Below, in pieces: positions 25,301-37,300 of a DNA stretch of 64,000 nt. The notes beneath the pieces are model-generated. The model was not told where the DNA came from and ran no database searches. It worked only from the letters and a program-made list of their open reading frames with translations. The DNA is taken from positions 41,476,333-41,540,332 of the forward strand of contig NC_092686.1 in NCBI RefSeq assembly GCF_964275005.1. Direction: 5' to 3'. The DNA is from Diadema setosum. Taxonomy: Eukaryota; Echinodermata; Echinoidea; Diadematoida; Diadematidae. Position 1 is the stretch's first letter. Each line of letters begins with the position of its first letter. A program made the translations under genes and the position numbers.

Positions 25301-28300
25301 ATCTGGCCTGTCTTTAGTCGCCTCTGCTTTCTCGGCTGAGGCATTAAAACGTTCAATTTTTACCTTATATTGTACGGAAAGACTTTGAGTTTGACATCGA
25401 GAGTGAATTGAGTGATGACAGTAACAATGACACTGATAGTGACAATGGCGAAGTCGGAGTGGTAGAAGAAGCACGGGAGAGGCGACGGATATGGAAGGCC
25501 GCTGCGGACATAACTCGTTTGGGGCATACATGGAAACGGGCACACTGCCTCTCCAAATGTATGCCCCAAACGAACCACGTCCGCAACGGCCCTCCAAAGA
25601 CGGAGCCCACTGTGTGGATGGAGTGGTAGCGCAGCGCACATTTCGTGACGTCATAATTTTGGTCACCAAAATTTCGCCGTCAGATCGGGTTCTGGTGGTC
25701 TAAAAAGGGTTCCAAAACACCATCTCTCCATCGTTCTGGAGACGTTTTTACCTTCTAAAAGTTAATTATTCATATTCCTAGAGACTTAAAGGGGCCGCGA
25801 AGCCCAAATCAACCTAATTTTCAGGTTTAGGCCAATTTTATGTAATGTTTTGTGGTGATTTCGCATTTACGACTACTTTTTGATGATTTTGATGAATAAA
25901 AGTGTTATTTTGAGAGAAGATACAGCTCTGGGAACGCCCCCTGAAAAAATGTCAAAAACATGCACACGGCGCGTACGTCCTCATACGTCATCTCAAGAAT
26001 GATGCGAGTTCGAGCAGATGCGTGCAACGTATACTCAGCTCTATTTAGCACGTAGATTCTGTTAGCGGATAACAGTAACACAACTAGACCTCTAGCTATT
26101 TTGCTTTTGAATAACCCTTGAGGCTTTCCCCGGAACTTAACATGAGCGATTCAGACAGTAGCGTGGAAGAGAGCGCAATTCACTTTTCCAGTTCAGATTC
26201 CGAACATGACAGTCTTGCTGAAATTTCTGACCAAATTCGAGCTATTCTGCAGAAATCAGACCCTACGGTACAGGTTTGAGCCCGAGCTCGCAGATGAACT
26301 CGAAGATGAAGGTGCAGTCGGAGGTGAAGACGAGAATGAAGAAGACATTGAGAGGAGGCTAAGCAACAGAGATTGGTAAGTCAAAATGTTGATTTTCATT
26401 TCACTGAAATTCTACTGTTTTTTTGTCGCAAAACTGTAACGTTAGTTCCCTATTTACCAATTTGCCCTTACCCGTACTTTTGCAGCTTCGACGTGCATTA
26501 GTATGTCAATCGGCCTGGGTGTACATGCTTGCCATAGCTGTGCACAGTCACAGCCAGCCGAGCCTAGTCATTCGGCACTTTGGCCGTGCCATACATGGCG
26601 GTACTATCGATGTAACGGGGTACCGGGTTTAGCGTAGGCAAAGATTTATCATTTTTTTTGTTTTTTCATGAGCTGGGCTAGGAACTCGATATGAATGAGC
26701 AGAATTGAGATTTGTTTCGCTCAGCAATCATATTTGCATAAGCATGATGTTGATTTATGGTAATGGGGTAGACTCTATATTAAAAAACCTAGGTTTTAGA
26801 TCTATGTGGAAATTTTCTTTTTCTTCAGCAATTGTAATATTTTTAATCATCGTTTATATCAACTAAAGAGACAAGCTCTGATCATTCCAATTTCAGAGCA
26901 AAGTGTTCATTTTTTGTTACAAGTAAATTCTACTCAAGACTACTGTAATTATCTAGTACTGTACTGGTATCATCTAGTATTATAAATGATGTTGATTTAT
27001 GGTAATGGGCTAGAGTCTATATCAAAAACAACAACAACAACAACAACAAAACATTCTTATTGTGGACAAATAAATATGGGGAATTATGCATTGATCGGGC
27101 TCCCTCAAGCTCTGCCCCGGCGTTTTCCCCCATGCTGATACATGTACGAACAACAGCGCCTATAACAGGTCTTGTCTGCGCCTGCAGCCCAGCACAGTGA
27201 CTGCACTAGGCTCATGCTGACGAATGACGATGTTTCATTTCATTAATTATCCCCGCTCTTTATCTCATCATAAAGTCTGAATTTGATATTTATGTGCATT
27301 TTTACAATGAACAGATTCTTAATCAGGCATTTTATTGGTTGTACAGCCCCTCTTCGAATGCATCCTCCGGGAAGTGGGCGCTGCACACCAAACTTGAGCC
27401 ATCCCAATTGGCCCTTGTCGTTTTACTCGTGTGGTCCAGATTCTCCGTAAATTTGGATCGTTGGGAAAGGTGTGAAGGCTCACCCCATCCTATGCCGTGT
27501 TACTACACCCTGCAATGATGCATCGTCCAGGCATGGTTTCATTTACAGGGTGCAGCTAAGATCTCTTGAAAATATATTTTTGCAATCAAACGTTTAACAA
27601 CCCAACGTCTTGTGAACAATCAACACACGACAACAGCGTGGTACATACGCCGCCGGGTGGGTATGGGCCGTGTGCGCGTGCGTATACTAACGTTAGTATA
27701 CAAGTAGTATGTGGTACGGGTGCCTCGCATATCGGCTATGGTCAGGAGTGTCGTCAACTACGAAAGCTTCATTCTTGAGATGACGTATTCGGTTACGTGA
27801 CTCACATTTGTCGAAATTTCACTTTTTTTAGCGGCGGAGCTTAGGAACTTGGACATATACAAAATCAAGATGGCAAAATTGGATTCTCTCTCTTACAGGT
27901 GCTTTCTACAAACAACTGGTGAAAGATTATCAAAGAATAAACACATCTTAGCCCTCTCAGAGCTCAAATTTGTGGATTTCACAGCCCCTTTAAGCTTTCC
28001 AGAAATGTATAAATCACCTTGTTTATGAATATCGTCCTTTTTTTCTCGTTCACCATACCTTAAAATGATTTTGAACTTCTTTGAAAATCAAATCCCTAAT
28101 AAACACCCTTTAGAAGGGACATGTGAAAATGCAATATTTTCTATCAATTTCCTTTAGCTGTTTGGACCTCTATAAGAATGAAAACCCACCAGCCAATCCG
28201 ACCAAACTCTCCAGATAGAACAAGAAACTGGAACCTTTCTCATACGCTATTGTGGAAAGTGCGTCATCGGGGTCTATACCGCCCTCTAGTGGCACAATCA

Positions 28301-31300
28301 AGTGAGTGAACTGAGGACTGTCTGCAAATTTCTCCATCTATCAAGACAACAGAAGTAAACATGCAATGACAACACCAATTAGCACATGAAACACCAAATC
28401 AAGTTAAGTATTAGTATCTCAACAGGGAAGAGTATCAACTGCTGCAGTCAGAGTGATAAGCCATTTCAACATTAAAATCACAATTCTGACACATTTTCAC
28501 AAATCCTCACGGTCACATGACTTCATGCCATCTATTTCTACACATCCATTAATTTACCAGTATCAGCACAGCCTGTGTACTTCCATTGCCATGTGTGGCC
28601 GTGGAAGTAGTAGGAACATGCAGAACCAGAGTGGTGCTGGCTTGTCCATTGCAGAATGATATTTACAAACATTTAAGACTTCGATCTCCTGAAGATCTTA
28701 AGAGTCATTTTTCTGTTCTTTTTCACAATCACTTTTGGTTCTGAGGAATCAAATACTGTCTTCAAAAAGCCCTCCACGTGTGAGTGTGGAATTCTTGCAA
28801 GATGTGTGAAATAGAGTAATCAAGTAACTATCAATACACTTATCATAAGTAAAATGCTATTCTTTGTTGATATGACTTGATTGGATCTTTGATTGGGGTC
28901 TTGCAGAAATGAAGTCAGAAAATTGGGATTGTCGATGTGGAATGGTCAGAGTACTGCGAGCAGCTTGGGTTAGGACTAGAGAGTATCCAGAGATTTGTTA
29001 GTTATGGAGTATGACTACAGTTCTGAAAGGGGGGGAGGGGGTGAGCAACTTCCAAAGAGAGACCCATGGATGGAAGACCAATGTTTGGTTATCTTCAAGA
29101 GACCAAAATGATGGCAACAGAGAATTGGATTATAGTTACGATGAAATGGCTTATCACCAGGATGACAGTGCTGCTGGTTAGTGTGGCAGGCTGAATGCAC
29201 ATTGGTCATTTTAGCTTCTTACCCTGGACGCCTACGAGTGATTCGAGGTAGAAAAGAAAGCAGGAGCCCTTTTCATAAGGAACGCTACTGAACGCGTCAT
29301 CTGGATCAATGCCGCCCTCTAGGGGCGGAATGAGCTGGGTGAACTTGTGCTCAAAGCCATACTTCATCACCTAATATACAAATACAGTAAGTAAAATGAT
29401 GGCAAGACAGAATTGGGTTGTAGTTATGATGAAATGGCTTATCACCAGGATGACAGTGCTGCTGGTTAGTGTGCAGGCTATTCAACATGCACATCGGCCA
29501 TTTTAGCTTCTTACCCTGGACGCCTATGAGTGATTCAAGGTAGAAAAGAAAGCAGGAGCCCTTTTCATAGGGAACCCTACAGTAAGCATCATCTGGATCA
29601 ATGCCGCCCTCTAGGGGCGGAATGAGCTGGGTGAACTTGTGCTCAAAGCCATAATCCATCACCTAATGTACAGATAAAGTAAGTAGCGGATGTAATGCTA
29701 ACTTATGAATTCAAAGAATGAAATGCTTACTTGAATAGCAATTCAATACATCATAATACAGTATGTTATGTATTATTGGGTTTTCAAAAGCAAAACCTGC
29801 ATGCATAATGACGCTGTGGGATATTACTTGGTCCAGCTCTAATTGGGTTTCCAAATGCAAAACATACACATACCATGGTCCTTGATTTTTATACTTGATA
29901 TCTATATCTTTATACACACTTGTAATTTGGTGGTCATTGAAAAGAAAACCAGATATGATTGATGGAATAATACAGTGGGTGGTCTACAGATAAGGCTAAA
30001 ACCCAGACAATTGAAATCTCAAGGCATATTTGAACAGACTTCTCACATATAACACATTGTTCCACTAGAATTGAGTCAATAGTGTTTTATGAGATAGTCT
30101 TTCCACAAATAGACCAACATCTGCACTAGAAGAGTACATTTGTACCTCATCAATTGCGCTTCAAACAGTAAACTGAAATAACATGCATGATAAAATCAAT
30201 GACGAGTGAAAAGTGGCGAATCAGTGCTGGAGTTGAGCGGAACAGATCATGAAGAGAAGCACTATGCAAATGATTGTATAAAAATCTTGGTAAAGCAGAA
30301 TGAACGATAAAAAGTCTACACATTTTTTTTATTCATGGACAGCCCAGGGAAGTCAGATGGTTCTGCCTTTAAGCTTCATTGGTTCTAGCTTTTCGTTACT
30401 GATAAATATCATCAGGAAAATTGCCTAGACCATCACCAGCCTTATCAATAATGACAGTCTATGACCAGCTATTGATTTATGTGTTTCCTCTTTACTAATG
30501 ACAGTAAACAGGTCTATGTCATGATTAGGTTGAACAAAGACAAATAATTCTCCTTTTTTTTAAATTCTCTACAGGGAGTGACATAAGCATTCTCAATCTT
30601 TCCCATGAAATTAATAAGGGCATTAACACTACAAATTTAGACAAGTGCTAACACACTCCTGTCATTTCCAATGGGCAGATCAATAGCACCCTCCACATTC
30701 TCAACATGATGGAATTGAACTGAAACTCACTGCATTGAGGAGTTCCTTGGTGCCGCCGATGAAGGCAAAGTGTCTCGCCTTCTCCCCCTGCATCCGGCCC
30801 AAAATCTTCCTCTCCACGAAGACGGTGAAGCCCTCGTTGAGCCAGAAGTGCTCCCAGCTGCAGTTGGTGACCAGGTTTCCTGTCCAGCTGTGGGCAATCT
30901 CGTGTGCCACAACCTGCACAAATAGCGATTGAAATAGGATTTCACATTGCTTCTTGAAACACTGCACTTTTGGCTGTGTACGTAGACCAAGAGGATTCTA
31001 AAGCAACACAGCAAGATATTGGAATGCACACAAAAAGAGCTATACTGCAACTTTTTGATAGATCCATTTAATAGTAGAAGTGCTATCCTGCCAAAATGTA
31101 TGACTATGGACTTAGATGTTACATAGCTATGTATTATATTTATGAGAGAGTTTTATTGCAGGTAGTTTAGTGCTGGAAAAATTCATAGAAGGCTGATATT
31201 TCATTGGTAGAGAATATTAAGATCTTCATTGTTTCAGGTGACACACAACAGCATAAACACTGGGCCTTTGTTTGCCAAGAATAGCGATAAATTCCAAGTT

Positions 31301-34300
31301 TGTTCAATAGACAGCCAGGTATTCAGTAAAATCAGACACCAGTCTCACAGTAATGATACTTGATAATACTAAGGAGGTTTTATACATGGAGTTCCAACTG
31401 GCTGTAATTATTCAAACAGTTGTTAGATTTCTATTGATGTAAAAAAAAAATTCCACAGGTGCACTTGTGCCTTTGATGATCGATGTTCAACGCCGCCGTC
31501 TTGCAGAGTAATCTGAGGATTCATTTTGAACGTTATTATAATGTTGGCCATATTTTACTTATTTATTTAAAAATGAAATGAAATTTCACTTAATGATAAA
31601 GCATGTAAAACAATAGTTAATTCCATCCAGAAATTTGCACAAAAGTGTAAATTAGAGCTGTATCATGTGAAAATGTTCAATCTGTACCATCCTGGAAAGC
31701 TTGTTTTATCACTTTTCCGCTTAATTTCCACAAATGAAACTAATATAGAATAATCTTCAAGTATAATTCTTTATTGATAGATATATAAGATTAGTACCCG
31801 GGTATGCCCAGTCAAGTAATTTTCATCTTCATTTCAGCATTTTTTTGCTCAATTTTTATTTGCGCCTTCTCGTGTCTGTACCATCTACCTTTTATAAGAA
31901 GGGATAGCGAAAAGTAATGACCATCACAAAGACATATCTTTCTTTGAAAGTGGCTGGTGATTATGCAATGAGACACGAGTCAATTGTCTTCGTATCTGCG
32001 CCGCAGATCCTGTTTGGCACATGCTTCAAATATTTTTGAGCGGCGGCTTCGAACATGGGATCAAAGGGAATAACACTGTTGTTATTCCATCTCTTGAACC
32101 TCCTTGATAATACAGAGAAAAAGCCTACTGGATAATGCAACCAAACTACCATCTACTCGCAAGCAATCTATAATCAGTCATACAAGAGTTGCATCATTAC
32201 TTTTACTCGTGTTTATGTATAAATGTTAATGCCACGTATGAAGAAAATCCAACTTTATTGATTAAAATTTTTTTCAAAACTAAGCAATGTGCAGAATACT
32301 CACATTTGCTAGTGACCGGTCTCCTGCCTGTAAGGAAGAAAGTGAGAGGAAAAAACAACAACAACTCATTATGTACTTGCACTGCTGAAAATCAGTTTAA
32401 CAAAGAACAGTACAGACCTTGGCTGCTCAAAACAGACTGATTTTAAATTATCAATGTTTCTCTCACTAACTCTGCTTGCACTTATTTCATTTATCATAAT
32501 CTGGATCACAGTAACTGCAGAAAGAAACAAAAACAGCAACAACAAAGAAATGAATGACATAATGAAAGAACAATGCAAGTGAGAAATAACGGCTTTGTTC
32601 CACTAACAGTGATTAATTTTTCAATTGTCATAAATTTGCGTGGATATCATCACATTGGTCAGGTTTTCATGAGACAAATATCAAACTATGATCACTGAAA
32701 TCAGCTATTATTCAGGTGCAAATGCACTTTAGCCAAACCTTGTGGAGCAAAAACATATTAGATTTTGAATGATTCTCCCTCTGAAATTGGCTGCAACTTA
32801 ACCCATTCCATACTAAATTCTGAAATGCCTATAGACTTAATATGCCTGCCACCACGTCCCCGTTCGGAACGGCATAAGATAAACAAAGCCATGCAGCTGA
32901 ACAATGCCAATGTCTCATAGGAAGGGCAATGTTTATTACACAACATACATTACCAGGGACCTGTTGCATACAACTTTTAACCTGAAAACTCAGGTAAGTA
33001 TGATTCTGCCATTGAATTAAACACATGAAGAAAGAATGTCAAAAATAACCCAAGTTTTCTCCTGTAAAAAGTTTTATGTAACACGCAACATGATTTCATC
33101 ACCACAATTCATTGACCAGCTAAGTGTCAGGAATTCTGAGAGAAGACGGTACACTGACAAACGCAGCACAGAACATGTTATCTGACCCTTGCCAATGCAG
33201 ATGACAAGCCAAGTCCAAACTTGTGTATCTATCTATAGAGGTATTTCAACAGATATAGTTGAGTCAAATAAAGGATAACAGATCGACACCGCAATATTTT
33301 CCTCACCAGCAGAGTGGGTGTGACAAAAGTGAGACAGGGGTTCTCCATTCCTCCATATGGGAATGACGGGGGCAGGATCAGCAGGTCATACTGCCCCCAC
33401 ACGTAGGGCCCCATCAGGTCTTCTGCAGTGGACAACATCTCTTCAGTCTGATGAGGAAGATGTAACACAGTTCATACATTCCACATGATGAGGTTGGAAA
33501 TAGGTAAAGATATCAGTACTTATTTAAGTGTGTGATGTTGACGTTATGCAATTGCATGCACATCTAACTAACATTCTATGTTCAGGTCAAATGTGTCTGG
33601 TAACGTTACTTTATTGAATCAGATTTCAGAACAGATAGCCTTAACTCAATCCCCACCTAGAATCCAATATGGTGAATATATTTTAGATTGATTTTAAGTT
33701 CATGAAAAAATGTAACTGCTGCACTTCAAGGGCATAATACTCTCAGATTATGAAACTGAAAGTGCATACAATGAAAGTTTGTTAACACCGCTAGACATAA
33801 GACATCTCTGAACAAAGAAACAACAGTGTTGTAAACACTTTCTTAACTCACCTTGAGGAATTTCTGGTAACAATAGATATTTTACCTTGGAGACTCATGA
33901 CAAAGTAATAAATTTTTATCTCACAACTGAAGTAACCTCTCAAGGATACCTAACAAAACCTACAACTGACAATGCTTTGTTATTATGGCACAATATAGAT
34001 TGAACAAATGTGAAAGAGAAAGGAGAGAGACAACGTTTAAAAAAACCCCCAAAACAGTAGCTTACCTCTGCAAACTCGTATGCAGACTTCTCAATGAGTT
34101 CCTTCTCAGACCATACTTTTGAACGTGGCCCAATTTTTCTAGAGTGCAATAAGAAGAAGTTAACAAGTATCAAAATTGACATGATTCTTCCAAAACAGCA
34201 GACATGCATCACTTGATGTGTTGTGAGTCCTAGAGTACATAAACCTATTGAGGACTAGTCCTTAGTATGTTCCGGCAGGTGTCTGTTGGAAATGCGTGTT

Positions 34301-37300
34301 GTAGCAAAATCAGTCCGTCCTCAACAGGTAACAACTCTTTTATGAGACATACAAATACAAAGTTAACAAATCTAAGATGCCGTTTACAGTGCAGGGCTGG
34401 GCCAAACCTGGGCTAAGCCCAGGCTGAGCCTGGCCTCAATTGCGGTACTCGGCCTTGCAATACTGTCAGTTTACAGTGGAGGGCTCAGCCTGGGCTTTAA
34501 TTCAAACCTTTCAATATTTTGTGGTAGTGGCGCTCTGCTTGTAAACAAACAATTATTATTAGGAGCGCACCAGTCGCAATTTGGTACCGCATTTGGCCCA
34601 GTTTCCATTCACAGTGAGAAAAGTCTGGGTCAAGACTACCTCCAGAGGTTGGCCAAATGCACGGCCGTTTTTGGTACTGTATGTGGCCTTTTGAGCGCTT
34701 ACAGTGAAAGGAAAGCCAGGCTCAGCCCAGCCTTTTCACTCACTGTAAACAAGGTCTACAACACTCTGATTTTATCCAATCAACAGAACATTGAATGACC
34801 ACAAAATAGGATGAATATATCAGGCTGATGTACAAATTGATAGCAGAGTAATTCCATCCATACCATCAGCCCTTATCTTGAGCACAATCAAACATATCCT
34901 GACCAATATTAAGACACTCCACATATTAGATTGTTCAGGAAGCTACATCATTTGATTCATGAAATTTTTCCATCGAGATGTTTTTACGTCGATGTAGAAC
35001 AATTTGTCAATCAGTTACATCATTTGAGTTAAAAAAAAAAAGAAAAAGAAAAAGAAAATTTATTGACAAGGAAGTTCACCTGCTTTCCAGTGCTCCAACA
35101 ACAATAGCTATCAGATAGCTTGGCATAGGGACCGTCTGCTTGAAGGAAAAGATCTTGGAGGCACTGTCTGATGAGCAAGGCTCATCCCCTTCCCCACAGG
35201 CACTCATCAGACACACCAGGTCACGGGGAACTGTCACCTACACATCATATATTGTGAGAATGAAAAGCAATACACAGACTATCGTAGCACAAAATCAACT
35301 AGATTCTTCTGTACAACGCAATGCCAGAAGTACGCAACCAGATTGTCTCTATTTCTGCAAATGCTGAAATATTGGTGGTTGTTTCTCGAAAATTTGGGAA
35401 ATAAGCTCTCAATCATGAAAATAACAACGCGCAGAAATATTGACAAAAATGTGCCCCGCATGCACTGTCCAAGGCCAGCACATGATTGTTGCAACATCAA
35501 GTCAACAAGCACTAATACATTTGTGTTTCTGACAGACTTGATCGCATTTCAAGCAATGTTTTAACAAAAGTTTGTTTGAGTAGTCACTCTTTCTTCTGAA
35601 TGTTTGTGTTAGGTTGTTTTTGTTTTTGTTTTTTGCAATGATCATGATAAAACCACAAAGCACAAAATTAAGTTGCAAAAATGTCTGATCAACTGTCATT
35701 TGTGAAATATCAGTGCATGAAAATAGTAGCATTTACAGTAATAATTACGACGTAAGTCAACAGTTTATTCATATTGTTCTTTTTGTCTTTCACTTTCCTC
35801 ATACAGAAAGTAAATATAAATTCACACTGTCTCTGTAATTACAATTACATTTTGTAAGACTTAAAAGACTTACAAATCCAAGGTGTTAACACTGTTTAAG
35901 TTCATGGCATGCCACTCTTTCCATGACCTAGATAACCTCTAGATATGCAAACCTATGAAGGTCTGTGAACATATATGAGTTGACCAAGAGTATCGAGCTT
36001 GGTTACGGAACAGTCATCTGATTTGTTTGATTGATTACCTTAGCATCATAGGTTGCCTTGACGGATGGACTGTCTTGACACGGCAGAATGCTTCGAGCAT
36101 GGATAGCCTGTAAGAATGGGAGAATGAATACTTGTTGCTAACTCAGGCACACCAATCATCTGACAAAATCAATGTTGTCCACTCTATGTTGTAGTAAGCA
36201 TATTCCATGCTCTTCTAATACCTTGCTATGCAGGTTACAACACTACTTCAAGCAGGGCTCAACACTAACTTTTTTGTCGGGTGGCCTGTTTGGGCCACAA
36301 AAATCTTTTAATCTGAAATTTTGGTGGCCCGAAAAAGATATGTAGAAGCCAGAAATTAAAGTAAAGGTAACAATCTATTTTGAATCTCAGTTGCCTAATC
36401 GGGCTACAAAAAGATAAACTTGGTACCCCAACATCAATCTTTAGTGGCCCGAGGCCACCAGGCCACTGGGTCAACAGGCCATTGGGCCACCAGGCCACCA
36501 CCAATGTCAAGTCATGTTCCAGCATATTACACCAGGGGAAAAATTGTACTAGCATTATTTTAGTAGGATTTTAGCTAAAACTGTTGTTGGAGTAGCAGTA
36601 AACATATAAATTCTGTACCTATACATTTAATGGGTTTTCATTTTGCTTGTGATAAAGGATTCAAATTCATCATTTTACGTAATGACAACAAAGTCAATGC
36701 TTTGGTCTGTTACTGACATGTATTCCCATTTTAATTGAATATAGTCTCTTTCTGTCCAAGACCATCTCAATGAGATGGACACAAAGACTACCACAAGAAA
36801 GTAGAAAGCATTGTCTCTTTAAGGACAAGTTCACCTTCATTAACATAAGGATTGAGAGAATGCAGCAATATTAGTAGAACACATCATTGAAAGTTTGAGG
36901 AAAATTGGACAATCCATGCAAAAGTTATGAATTTTTAAAACTTTTGTTTTGGAACCACTGGATGAGGAAACTACTAAGGCTCGTGATGTCATATGAGTAC
37001 AACAGTATAAAGAAAATTCAACATATTTTCACTTTTTTCGCATAATAAAAGAGCACATGACTTGCCTCTTTCTAAAGGCAATGGGAATAATATTACCCAT
37101 AACATATGTCAGTAACGAGTCAAGGGAATGTGTACTTTTTTCAAAAGATGAAATTTTGTGAAATTCTCTTTATATTTTCCCTATATTGTTGTACGCATGT
37201 GACATCATACACTGCATTAGTCTTCTCATATAGTAGTGACTGCACAAAAACTTTAAAAATTCATAACTTTTGAACAGATTGTCCGATTTTCCTCAAACTT

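Larger units (their letters stand above)
25002..28063. mobile_element. Composite (nested) DNA transposon in the LTA4H intron between exon 10 copy C and exon 11
   Basis: Outer inverted repeats are TTTAAAGTATGGTGAACGAG at 25002 and CTCGTTCACCATACCTTAAA ending at 28063. Inside is a second pair (25785 and 27994) and a long hairpin (25488-25600). Two layers of TIRs indicate one element inserted in another. No intact transposase frame was seen. Confidence 0.65.
29095..29680. repeat. 292-bp tandem duplication carrying LTA4H exon copies A and B with their flanks
   Basis: The intronic flanks are also duplicated: GATGAAATGGCTTATCACCA and GACAGTGCTGCTGGTTAGTG occur downstream of both exons at the same offset (292 bp). 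Copy C lacks these flanks and so arose from an older event. Confidence 0.85.

Noticed and set aside
25159..25669. Overlapping minus-strand frames of 65-134 codons in the composite transposon
   Set aside because: They arise partly from translating both arms of a long hairpin, and I could not connect them to a known transposase.
28190..29662. The three LTA4H exon copies as decayed duplicates or merged haplotypes
   Set aside because: All three keep frame, length, phase and splice sites, and copy C differs widely from A and B. Merging of haplotypes cannot explain C, although it remains possible for A against B.
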